A stretch of 7,453 bases of DNA from Prevotella sp. (GCA_016283605.1 JAEENF010000277.1:1-7453), one strand, 5' to 3'. Positions 1 through 6,652 are shown, counted from the first letter of the stretch. Program-made: numbers and translations. The notes: generated by a model not told the origin, from the sequence alone.

Positions 1-1553
1 ATGTCCTGATGTGCCTTAACGGCTCCACCTGTCCATACCAGTGGAATCTTGTTGCGAAGAGGTTCTGACTCTGTATAGCGACCATAGTCAATGCTATGAT
101 CAGGAAGGAAGACAATCAACAGATTCTTCCATTGTGGTGTCTGCTTCAGTTTGTTGATGAAGTCACCGATACACTGATCCAGATAATAGAAGGCGTTGGG
201 GACTTCTTCCTCATATTTCTTCACAGGCACATCCCACGGCTGATGGGAGCTGAGGGTGGAGAAGCCGATGAGGTAATGCTCGTCCTGAGGCATCGAGGTG
301 ATCTGCTGATAGAGCGTACCGAAGGTGATGTCGTCTCTTACCCCCCAGTTAGCGGAGTTCTGTTCTTCGCTGTTGTAATCGGCTTTCCATGTGAGTTTCT
401 CCCAACCCGTAGCAATCAGATAGCTGCGCATATTCGTGAAATTGATGTCACCCCCATAGAGATAATAGGTGTGATAGCCCTCCTGTTGCAGACTGGAGGC
501 GATGCTAGGTAGGAGATAGGTCTTCTTAGGCATCTTCATGACCGACGATGTGGGAAATGAGGGGTAGCCGCTGTAGGTGCAGACCGTCCCGCGGTCTGTC
601 CGCCAAGTGTTACCGTAACAGTTGGTAAAGTTGATGCCTTCTGTCTTCAACCGCTGAAGGTTGGGCATGACATCTGACAGGAAGTCACCTGCACTCTCCA
701 TCAGAACAATGACAATATTTGGACGTTCTGTTGTCAGTAGAGTATCTGTATCTACGGAAGTAGTGGGATACAGACCTTCCATCAGCTTGTTACACTCGTC
801 GTCAGTATAGAAATTATAGTCAACGATATTGTTGGCCGTTTTCTCGAAAGAGGAGAGGAAACTGAATACAGGATTCACAGCCGAGTGGTTGAGAAACTGG
901 TTCTGTGAATAATACACCTGTCCAACGTTGGTTGTCGATTCATCAAGTCCCCCACGGATGCCAATCACGAAAAGAGGTATGCAGATGATGTAAAAAGCAG
1001 TCTCAAGTGTAGAACTGAGAACTGAGAACTGAGAGTTTCCTGCCGCTATTCCACCCTTCGGATATCCCCTATAAATTACCCAGGCTATGATGACTAGAAT
1101 GACGAGTCTTAGTAGCAGATAGCCCGTCGATACGCTGGCAGCCATATCGCCAGGCGTGTCGAGGAATTGCAGACACGAAGCATCAAGTTTGAATCCCCAG
1201 AAAGGATAGAGGCTGGTGTCAGCCACAAAGGCAAGTGCAAAGGCGATGGCGATGATGATGAAATAGATGCGGAGGCTCCACCTCAGTATCTTTTCATTTT
1301 TCCACCAGACACTGACGAGGGTCAGCAGAAAAGGAATGATGAGGACATAGAGCGCAGTAGAGAGATCCAGTGAAAGTCCGTGAGTGATGACCTGCCACAC
1401 ATCGCCCGAGGTAAACTCATGCCCATTCTTACAACAGAGCATAAAACCTACCTTTGCGATGATGAACACCATCACCGTCCAAAGGTAAACCTTTATTAGA
1501 AATGAAACTCGCCTATAAAAGTCTTTAACGCTCTTCATCTCTCTGGTAATCAT
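1..1553 (-). CDS. LTA-synthase-like membrane sulfatase (alkaline phosphatase superfamily), C-terminus off window
   Basis: An open frame of 517 codons runs off the left edge without a stop. The N-terminal part holds about five membrane segments (near residues 17-40, 60-84, 95-112, 146-162, 186-200). A periplasmic sulfatase-type domain starts near residue 278 (RPNIVIVLMESAGD). Expected LtaS-type active-site residues are visible: metal ligand E286, nucleophile T319 in WRTDRGT, H437 in SSHQPW, and D485-H486 in LPDHS. Family members transfer phosphoglycerol or phosphoethanolamine head groups from lipids to envelope acceptors; in a Gram-negative the acceptor is unknown. By comparison with the family, roughly 100 or more C-terminal residues are missing. 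Residues 174-181 (SQFSVLSS), between membrane segments 4 and 5, are encoded by a 7-bp tandem repeat. The start could also be the ATG at 1538 (MKSVKDFY), which looks more like a natural N-terminus because the upstream ATG abuts a repeat array. It is the third gene of the miaB operon, 34 bp after the ABC exporter. Confidence 0.9.
   Translation of the reverse strand, partial: MITREMKSVKDFYRRVSFLIKVYLWTVMVFIIAKVGFMLCCKNGHEFTSGDVWQVITHGLSLDLSTALYVLIIPFLLTLVSVWWKNEKILRWSLRIYFIIIAIAFALAFVADTSLYPFWGFKLDASCLQFLDTPGDMAASVSTGYLLLRLVILVIIAWVIYRGYPKGGIAAGNSQFSVLSSTLETAFYIICIPLFVIGIRGGLDESTTNVGQVYYSQNQFLNHSAVNPVFSFLSSFEKTANNIVDYNFYTDDECNKLMEGLYPTTSVDTDTLLTTERPNIVIVLMESAGDFLSDVMPNLQRLKTEGINFTNCYGNTWRTDRGTVCTYSGYPSFPTSSVMKMPKKTYLLPSIASSLQQEGYHTYYLYGGDINFTNMRSYLIATGWEKLTWKADYNSEEQNSANWGVRDDITFGTLYQQITSMPQDEHYLIGFSTLSSHQPWDVPVKKYEEEVPNAFYYLDQCIGDFINKLKQTPQWKNLLIVFLPDHSIDYGRYTESEPLRNKIPLVWTGGAVKAHQD
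1011..1037. repeat. Tandem 7-mer array, CTCAGTT family, inside the sulfatase gene
   Basis: Three perfect copies of AACTGAG on the plus strand (1013-1019, 1020-1026, 1027-1033), read as CTCAGTT by the sulfatase on the minus strand. The 21 bp keeps the frame and encodes residues 174-181 in the loop between two membrane segments. Read this way the 7-mer cycle has no stop codon in any phase. Confidence 0.88.
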
Positions 1554-1555
1554 AC

Positions 1556-1589
1556 CTCTCAGTTCTCAGTTCAAAACTCTCAGTTCTCT
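1556..1589. repeat. Tandem 7-mer array, CTCAGTT family, between ABC exporter and sulfatase
   Basis: Four 7-bp units in exact register at 1558-1585: CTCAGTT, CTCAGTT, a diverged CAAAACT, CTCAGTT. It fills nearly the whole gap between the two genes, starting next to the exporter's stop and ending next to the sulfatase ATG at 1553. On the transcribed strand it reads AACTGAG, whose cycle contains TGA. Its purine-rich end GAGAGG lies just before the upstream sulfatase ATG. Confidence 0.88.
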
Positions 1590-3441
1590 AGACTTGTTGC
1601 ATGTCGTGCAACTTCTTATAGTATCCGTCGAAACTCAGCAGTTCCTCATGTGTACCACGTTCCACAATCCTTCCCTCGTGCAGTACGCAGATCTCATCAG
1701 CATTCTTGATCGTTGAGAGCCTATGGGCGATGGCTACCGTCGTACGCGTCTTCATGAGCCGCTCCAATGCATCCTGTACCAGTCGTTCACTCTCTGTATC
1801 CAGTGCTGAAGTAGCTTCGTCCAGAATCAGGATCGGCGGATTCTTCAGAATGGCTCTGGCAATACTCACACGCTGACGCTGACCACCGGAGAGACGACCG
1901 CCGCGATCACCGATATTCGTATCAAACTCAGCCTCTGAAGCCATGATGAAGTCGTAAGCGTTGGCAATCCTTGCGGCCTCCTCGATGTCGTCCTGAGTGG
2001 CATTTTCTACGCCGAAGGAGATATTATTGCGGAAAGAGTCGTTAAAAAGAATGGCCTCCTGATTCACGTTACCTATCAGTTTCCGCAGGTCGTGAACACC
2101 GAGATCCTTCACGTTAATACCATCAATGAGCACTTCGCCCTCCTGGACATCGTAGTATCTGGGTATCAGATCCACCAACGTTGACTTTCCACTGCCGCTC
2201 TGTCCCACGAGGGCAATGGTCTTGCCTTTAGGAATCGTGAGGTTGATATCCTTTAGTACCCATATCAATTGTCCTGTCTCCTTGTCTCCTTGCCGATAGG
2301 CAAAACTCACATTCCTGAACTCTATTTGGTGCTCGAAGCTTGGCAAACGTTTGGGATAGACAGGCTCTTTAATCGTATTCTCAGCCATCAGAATCTTATC
2401 TACACGCTCCATCGAGGCCAGACCCTTAGGAATGTTGTAACTGGCTTTCGAGAATTCCTTCAGGGGGTTGATGATAGAATAGAGCATCACCATATAATAA
2501 ATGAAGATAGGTCCTGAGAGCGTTTGGTTGTTGAGCACCAGTACGCCTCCGAACCACAATACGATCACGATCATCACCGTACCCAGAAATTCACTCATCG
2601 GGTGTGCCATCGACTGTCGGATGTTCACTCGCATGATGTCGTTGCGATAGGCAGAGTTGATGCTGTCGAAACGCTTGTTCATCTTTTCCTCCGCATTAAA
2701 GGCCTTGATGATACGCAGACCGCCCAGCGTTTCCTCTACCTGACTCATCGTATCGCTCCAGAGTGCCTGGGCCTTCACCGACTGTGCCTTCAGCTTACGG
2801 CCAACCCATCCCATAAACCAACCCATGATGGGAACTATGATGAGGGTAAAGAGCGTCAGTTGCCAGGAGATGAACAGTAGCATGGCGAAGTAACCGACAA
2901 TCAGGATAGGATTCTTAAAGAGCATCTCCAATGACGACATGATGGAGTTTTCTATCTCCTGCACGTCGCCGCTCATTCTTGCAATGATGTCGCCTTTGCG
3001 CTCTTCAGAGAAGAATCCCAGAGGTAGGGCGTTGATCTTCTGATAGAGTTGGTTGCGGATATCCCTTACTACTCCTGTACGGATGGGTACGATGGTAGCC
3101 GACGACAAGAAATAGGCCCCCGTCTTCAATGCGGTCATTACCGCCAGGAAGAGTCCGATGAGCAGCAATGTCGTTGTCGCTCCCCAGTCTGCAATCATAC
3201 CGTTCACGTAGTAGTTCATGTTGTTCATCAATACGTCCTGGATATTGGTCCAGTCCCAGGCCATCAGCGATGTTGCTGTCTCGCCATCCCCGGTCTTGAA
3301 GATAATCTGCAGGATAGGGATGAGGGCAGCAAACGAGAAGATGTTCAATATCACGGAGAGGATGTTGAAAAACACCGATGCTACAAGGTATTTCTTATAT
3401 GGCGGCACGAACCGCCTCAGTACATTCAAAAACTCCTTCAT
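1588..3441 (-). CDS. MsbA-like ABC exporter half-transporter (fused membrane and ATPase domains)
   Basis: The 617-residue length and order (six-helix membrane domain about 1-335, nucleotide-binding domain about 372-617) fit a type IV ABC exporter that works as a homodimer in the inner membrane. The ATPase motifs are intact: A-loop Y382, Walker A GQSGSGKST 413-421, Q-loop Q461, signature LSGGQ 517-521, Walker B ILILDEAT with D541-E542, D-loop SALD 545-548 and H-loop H573. The nearest named families are MsbA-type lipid flippases and general multidrug exporters; substrate cannot be read from sequence, but the LTA-synthase-like gene next door favours an envelope lipid or glycolipid (inference). 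Residues 383-391 (RQGDKETGQ), just after the A-loop tyrosine, are an 8-mer repeat insertion in the beta1-beta2 loop. It starts 13 bp after the miaB stop, so it is probably cotranscribed and translationally close-coupled. The final codon is followed directly by a CTCAGTT-family array. Confidence 0.93.
   Translation of the reverse strand: MKEFLNVLRRFVPPYKKYLVASVFFNILSVILNIFSFAALIPILQIIFKTGDGETATSLMAWDWTNIQDVLMNNMNYYVNGMIADWGATTTLLLIGLFLAVMTALKTGAYFLSSATIVPIRTGVVRDIRNQLYQKINALPLGFFSEERKGDIIARMSGDVQEIENSIMSSLEMLFKNPILIVGYFAMLLFISWQLTLFTLIIVPIMGWFMGWVGRKLKAQSVKAQALWSDTMSQVEETLGGLRIIKAFNAEEKMNKRFDSINSAYRNDIMRVNIRQSMAHPMSEFLGTVMIVIVLWFGGVLVLNNQTLSGPIFIYYMVMLYSIINPLKEFSKASYNIPKGLASMERVDKILMAENTIKEPVYPKRLPSFEHQIEFRNVSFAYRQGDKETGQLIWVLKDINLTIPKGKTIALVGQSGSGKSTLVDLIPRYYDVQEGEVLIDGINVKDLGVHDLRKLIGNVNQEAILFNDSFRNNISFGVENATQDDIEEAARIANAYDFIMASEAEFDTNIGDRGGRLSGGQRQRVSIARAILKNPPILILDEATSALDTESERLVQDALERLMKTRTTVAIAHRLSTIKNADEICVLHEGRIVERGTHEELLSFDGYYKKLHDMQQV
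2271..2294. repeat. Tandem 8-mer array, TCCTTGTC type, inside the ABC exporter gene
   Basis: Three units GTCCTGTC, TCCTTGTC and TCCTTGCC span 24 bp; the outer two are imperfect. Read by the exporter they give GGCAAGGA-GACAAGGA-GACAGGAC, encoding residues 383-391 (RQGDKETGQ). The resulting peptide resembles DRETGKQG in MiaB, which comes from a related 8-mer array. Confidence 0.7.
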
Positions 3442-3446
3442 GTCTT

Positions 3447-3477
3447 ATTATGCATTATGCATTATTAATTATGCATT
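3447..3477. repeat. Tandem 7-mer array, ATTATGC family, at the miaB / ABC exporter junction
   Basis: Four 7-bp units in exact register at 3447-3474: ATTATGC, ATTATGC, a diverged ATTATTA, ATTATGC, then ATT. On the minus strand it encodes the last six residues of MiaB (CIINNA), the TAA stop, and almost all of the 13-bp gap before the exporter ATG. Confidence 0.88.
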
Positions 3478-4804
3478 CTCCGAGCAGCGTTGCGCTCGTA
3501 GAGCCGACGATGCGGACACGGACCGTCTCACCAATATGATGCCCGTTCTTGTCGAATACTACCATCTTATTCTGCTCTGTGCGGCCGCAGAGTTGCTCAC
3601 GGCTGCGCTTTGAGAAGCCCTCCACGAGCACATCGAACTCCTTGCCTTCATCCTTCTTGTTCTGGATGGCACTCATCTCTGTCTGCAGGGCGATAAGTTC
3701 ATTCAGCCTGCGGATCTTCTCTTCCTCAGGCACATCGTCGGGCAAATGCTTTGAAGCGTAAGTGCCAGGACGCTCTGAGTATTTGAACATAAAGGCAGAG
3801 TCGTAGCCCACCTCCCTCATCAAACTCAACGACAACTGGTGATCCTCCTCCGTCTCAGAGTGGTAACCCACGAAGATATCCGTTGAGAGTCCGCAGTCAG
3901 GGATAATACGCCTGATAGCTGCCACACGGTCCAGATACCACTCACGGGTATATTTACGGTTCATCAGTTTCAGAATCCTATCACTTCCGCTCTGTACCGG
4001 CAGATGAATATGCTTGCACACGTTTGGCATCTCTGCTATCACCTGCAACGTCTCGTCGCTCATGTCCTTAGGATGACTTGTCGTAAACCTCACCCTCATC
4101 TCAGGAACTTCCTCGGCCACCCTTCGCAGCAACTGTGGGAAAGTAATGTCTTGTACTCCCTGTTTCCCTGTCTCCCTGTCTTCCTTAAAAAGGTACGAGT
4201 TCACATTCTGTCCCAGCAGCGTCACCTCCTTATATCCACGATCTCTCAGGTCGCGCACCTCTCTGAGGATGCTCTCAACATCGCGACTGCGTTCACGTCC
4301 TCTGGTATAAGGCACGATGCAGTAATGACAGAAATTGTTGCAGCCGCGCATGATACTCACAAAACCTCCGATCTTATGGCCCAGACCGATTCTCTGCGGT
4401 ACCACGTCCTTATAGGTCTCTGTGGTCGAGAGCTCGATATTCATCGCCTTGTGACCCGTCTCTGCCTGTGCGATAAGGTCTGGCAGTGAGAGATAGGCAT
4501 CAGGACCTGCCACAAGGTCGCAATGATGATTCTCCAACAGATCCTGCTGCGCTCTTTCTGCCATACATCCCAAAACTCCGATAATGAGAGGATGCTTACG
4601 ACGAATGGCCGCCAGCGCCTCCAGACGGTGATAAATCTTCTGCTCAGCATTATCTCGCACTGAGCAGGTGTTCAGGAATACGGCATCAGCTTCATCGATG
4701 TTATCAGTGCTCTCATAGCCAGCCATCTGCATGACAGAGGCTACCACCTCCGAATCAGCTACATTCATCTGACAGCCATAGGTCTCAATATACAATTTCT
4801 TCAT
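3455..4804 (-). CDS. miaB: tRNA-2-methylthio-N6-dimethylallyladenosine synthase MiaB
   Basis: The 449-residue protein has the full methylthiotransferase layout. An N-terminal UPF0004 domain carries three cluster cysteines (C11 in YGCQMN, C47 in NTCSVR, C80 in VLGCMAER). A radical-SAM domain has the CxxxCxxC triad C155, C159, C162 in GCNNFCHYCIVPYTRGR. A C-terminal TRAM RNA-binding domain lies at about 381-443. MiaB adds a methylthio group to i6A at position 37 of tRNAs reading codons that start with U, using two 4Fe-4S clusters and S-adenosylmethionine in the cytoplasm. The PYTRGRERSR stretch and LGQNVNSY motif favour MiaB over MtaB or RimO. Two oddities come from tandem repeats: residues 209-216 (DRETGKQG) are an 8-mer-array insertion after LLGQNVNSY, and the last six residues CIINNA with the stop come from an ATTATGC-family array. 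It is the first gene of the minus-strand operon, with a -7 box about 19 bp upstream. Confidence 0.96.
   Translation of the reverse strand: MKKLYIETYGCQMNVADSEVVASVMQMAGYESTDNIDEADAVFLNTCSVRDNAEQKIYHRLEALAAIRRKHPLIIGVLGCMAERAQQDLLENHHCDLVAGPDAYLSLPDLIAQAETGHKAMNIELSTTETYKDVVPQRIGLGHKIGGFVSIMRGCNNFCHYCIVPYTRGRERSRDVESILREVRDLRDRGYKEVTLLGQNVNSYLFKEDRETGKQGVQDITFPQLLRRVAEEVPEMRVRFTTSHPKDMSDETLQVIAEMPNVCKHIHLPVQSGSDRILKLMNRKYTREWYLDRVAAIRRIIPDCGLSTDIFVGYHSETEEDHQLSLSLMREVGYDSAFMFKYSERPGTYASKHLPDDVPEEEKIRRLNELIALQTEMSAIQNKKDEGKEFDVLVEGFSKRSREQLCGRTEQNKMVVFDKNGHHIGETVRVRIVGSTSATLLGECIINNA
4157..4185. repeat. miaB: Tandem 8-mer array, TCCCTGTC type, inside miaB
   Basis: Three 8-bp units TCCCTGTT, TCCCTGTC, TCCCTGTC at 4157-4180, followed by a decayed TTCCT. 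The 24 bp keeps the frame and encodes MiaB residues 209-216 (DRETGKQG), in the segment after LLGQNVNSY where other MiaB proteins are variable. Confidence 0.85.
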
Positions 4805-4823
4805 TATATCTCTATTTTGCCTG

Positions 4824-4831
4824 CAAAGTTA
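4824..4831 (-). promoter_or_regulatory. miaB: Bacteroidetes-type -7 promoter box for the miaB operon
   Basis: Read on the minus strand, this is TAACTTTG followed by CAGGC, matching the Bacteroidetes primary-sigma consensus TAnnTTTG. It ends 19 bp before the miaB ATG, implying a very short leader. No convincing TTTG-type -33 box is visible; the expected place overlaps the opposing promoter's -7 box. I see no Shine-Dalgarno sequence, as is common in this phylum. Confidence 0.7.
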
Positions 4832-4854
4832 CGAAGTTTTTCCGAAAAAACATG

Positions 4855-4862
4855 TACCTTTG
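4855..4862 (+). promoter_or_regulatory. Bacteroidetes-type -7 promoter box for the YitT-family gene
   Basis: TACCTTTG followed by CAGCC matches TAnnTTTG and lies 22 bp before the ATG at 4885. The in-frame ATG at 4852 ends on the first base of this box, so it would lie upstream of the transcription start and should not be used as the start codon. The -33 region is weak and coincides with the -7 box of the divergent miaB promoter. Confidence 0.72.
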
Positions 4863-4884
4863 CAGCCAAAATGATAAAAAGGCC

Positions 4885-5796
4885 ATGATTGGAGTATCAA
4901 AAACCTCGCTTTGGAATGAGTTTAAGGACTATGTGACGATCTTTATCGCCATGATGTCCTATTGTATCGGATGGAACATTTTCCTGTTGCCAAACAATAT
5001 CACAACGGGTGGTGTGCCAGGTATTTCGTCTGTCATCTTTTGGGGTACAGGCATCCCTGTGCAATGGACGTATTTCGGCATCAATGCCATCCTTTTGCTG
5101 ATAGCCCTGAGGGTACTTGGGTGGAAGTTCTGTGTGAAGACCATCTTCGCCGTTGTGGTATTGACAGTAGCAACGACTTACTTCAGCGCCAACTATCACG
5201 GTCATCTGTTGCACGACGAGCCGTTTATGGCTTCTATTATCGGCGCTGTGTTCTGCGGCTCTGGCGTGGGCTTGGGTTTGGCATCGAATGGTTCTACGGG
5301 AGGTACGGACATCATTGCCGCCATCGTGAATAAGTACCGTGACATCTCCTTAGGCCGTGTGATTCTCATCTGTGATGTGATGATTATTTCGTCCTCATTC
5401 CTTGTACTGAAGGACTGGGAGAAAGTCATCTACGGTTATGTGGTACTTTACGTGACGGCTTTCTGTATTGACCAGGTGGTGAATTCCATGCGTCGCTCTG
5501 TGCAGTTCTTTATCATCTCCGACAAATACCATGAGATAGGTGAGCGCATCAATCGTGAACCCCATCGCGGCTGTACTGTCATTGATGCCCAGGGCTTTTA
5601 TTCCGGTCGCGATGTGAAGATGCTCTTCGTATTGGCCAAGCGTCGTCAGAGCGACCTTATCTTCCGTATCATCAATGAGATCGATCCTCATGCTTTCGTT
5701 TCGCAGAGTGCCGTCATTGGTGTCTATGGCGAAGGCTTCGACCACTTTAAAGTGCGTACGAAAAAGCCGAAAATGACGACGGAAGAGAAAGTTTAA
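4885..5796 (+). CDS. YitT-family integral membrane protein with C-terminal DUF2179 domain
   Basis: The 303-residue product matches the YitT (DUF161 plus DUF2179) family: about six membrane segments (near residues 16-34, 45-55, 60-79, 82-100, 114-134 and 156-197), the conserved small-residue motif NGSTGGTDI at 135-143, and a soluble cytoplasmic C-terminal domain of about 225-285 ending in a SAVIGVYGEGF motif. The family is widespread but its transported substrate or role is not established. The start chosen is the ATG at 4885, preceded by AAAAAGG. The upstream ATG at 4852 is rejected because it overlaps the promoter's -7 box, so 11 residues (MYLCSQNDKKA) that a longest-ORF caller would add are probably untranslated. 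It is transcribed divergently from miaB. The next gene has its own promoter, so it may be monocistronic. Confidence 0.9.
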   Translation: MIGVSKTSLWNEFKDYVTIFIAMMSYCIGWNIFLLPNNITTGGVPGISSVIFWGTGIPVQWTYFGINAILLLIALRVLGWKFCVKTIFAVVVLTVATTYFSANYHGHLLHDEPFMASIIGAVFCGSGVGLGLASNGSTGGTDIIAAIVNKYRDISLGRVILICDVMIISSSFLVLKDWEKVIYGYVVLYVTAFCIDQVVNSMRRSVQFFIISDKYHEIGERINREPHRGCTVIDAQGFYSGRDVKMLFVLAKRRQSDLIFRIINEIDPHAFVSQSAVIGVYGEGFDHFKVRTKKPKMTTEEKV

Positions 5797-5814
5797 CCTA
5801 AAGATAACATTCTT

Positions 5815-5849
5815 TTTGATACAACATTCAGCATTTCTCCGTACCTTTG
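5815..5849 (+). promoter_or_regulatory. Bacteroidetes-type promoter for the CPBP-like gene
   Basis: A TTTG element at 5815-5818 (inside TTTTTG) and a TACCTTTG -7 box at 5842-5849 lie 23 bp apart, close to the usual 19-21 bp spacing. The -7 box ends 21 bp before the ATG at 5871. This is the most complete promoter in the window, with both elements visible. The -7 context GTACCTTTGCA is identical to that upstream of the YitT-family gene. Confidence 0.75.
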
Positions 5850-5870
5850 CAACCGAAAAGGAAAAGAGAG

Positions 5871-6650
5871 ATGAAGAAAGCACTCATGTATCTGCTGCTG
5901 GCGCTAGGCATTTGCCTGATTATGGCGTTTATAGGCGGGGCCTTGGTAGGTTTCGTCTCAGGATTCATGGATGGCTATAACGAGTCTGTTGCTGGCACGA
6001 CGGATTCGAAGGACATCCTCATTTCCAGCGGTATGGTCGTGGTGCTTCTGGCGTGTGTAGTGCTTCAGATTGTTTTTCTCCATTTTCGCTATGCGTCGTA
6101 CGATGCAGGCTGTATTCCGAAGGCGCAACGCTGGAAGGTGATAGCATGGCTGATTCCTGCGATGGTAGGTCTCACCTTAATCTATCTTCTGATGTATAAT
6201 CCTCTGGCAGATTCCAATGAGACCACCCGGAGTTCTTATTTCTGGATTAAGGAACATCCGTTTATCTCATTGCCTTATCTCATTCTGATAGAGGCTACGG
6301 GCGATTTGATTCTCTTTGGCGCCGTACTTCGTGAGATTTTGCAGTGGAAGCATTATCCACAGATAGTGTTACCGGTCTTTGCGGCCGTCCTGAGCTTCTC
6401 GTCAGGTCTTTTCAGTTCTACGATGCTCTTTGTTCCAGCCTTTTTGTTGGCGATGCTCGAGGGCTATATCTATGAGTACAGCCGCAGTGTCATTCCTGTG
6501 ATTATCGCCGATGCCATTTTCTGGGTAGCGATGGTAGGCCTGTTGGGCGTTTCCATTCCAGGCTGGTGTTTCTTCGTGGGGTGTGTCCTGATTATCCCCA
6601 GCACCTATTTTATCATTCACACGATGGAACCCTACAAACCCATCGACTAA
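5871..6650 (+). CDS. Polytopic membrane protein resembling CPBP (CAAX-protease-like) family, catalytic motifs apparently lost
   Basis: The 259-residue protein is almost entirely membrane segments (near residues 4-30, 52-71, 90-108, 131-153, 166-182, 184-199, 205-224, 229-248). The fold pattern of residues 138-222 recalls CPBP proteins (CAAX proteases and bacteriocin-processing enzymes): IEATGDLILFGAVLREIL resembles the EE-xxxR helix, LSFSSGLF the FxxxH helix, and EGYIYEYSRSVIPVIIADAIFW the final helix pair. The catalytic residues do not match: EE aligns with G144-D145, R with F149, the first H with L180 or G179, and the final H and N with D214 and W218. Either it is a non-proteolytic CPBP relative or an unrelated membrane protein of unknown function. 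I prefer the former with moderate certainty. The start is the ATG at 5871 after a purine-rich AAAAGGAAAAGAGAG. The TTG at 5847 lies within the -7 box and is rejected. The gene converges on the response regulator, with 14 bp between stops. Confidence 0.8.
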   Translation: MKKALMYLLLALGICLIMAFIGGALVGFVSGFMDGYNESVAGTTDSKDILISSGMVVVLLACVVLQIVFLHFRYASYDAGCIPKAQRWKVIAWLIPAMVGLTLIYLLMYNPLADSNETTRSSYFWIKEHPFISLPYLILIEATGDLILFGAVLREILQWKHYPQIVLPVFAAVLSFSSGLFSSTMLFVPAFLLAMLEGYIYEYSRSVIPVIIADAIFWVAMVGLLGVSIPGWCFFVGCVLIIPSTYFIIHTMEPYKPID

Positions 6651-6652
6651 CT

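Noticed and set aside
96..512. Plus-strand open frame of 138 codons in the left region
   Set aside because: It is antisense to the sulfatase gene, whose minus-strand frame shows clear family motifs throughout; the plus-strand product has no recognisable domain.
1231..1265. GATGGCGATGATGATG run that looks like a trinucleotide repeat
   Set aside because: On the minus strand it encodes a run of Ile and Ala codons in a membrane helix of the sulfatase, which explains it without a repeat mechanism.
2524..3613. Several plus-strand frames opposite the ABC exporter and miaB
   Set aside because: Histidine- and arginine-rich translations with no domain, antisense to genes with complete motif sets; shadows of coding sequence.
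4004..4489. 161-codon plus-strand frame opposite miaB
   Set aside because: It covers the antisense of the radical-SAM domain, where the minus strand encodes the intact cysteine triad.
4805..4884. Possible small RNA or riboswitch in the divergent intergenic region
   Set aside because: The 80 bp are accounted for by two -7 boxes and short leaders; no room for a structured leader and no stable stem seen.
5395..5883. 162-codon minus-strand frame across the YitT-family gene and the following promoter
   Set aside because: It lies antisense to the conserved DUF2179 domain and would run through the promoter at 5815-5849; no start context or domain.
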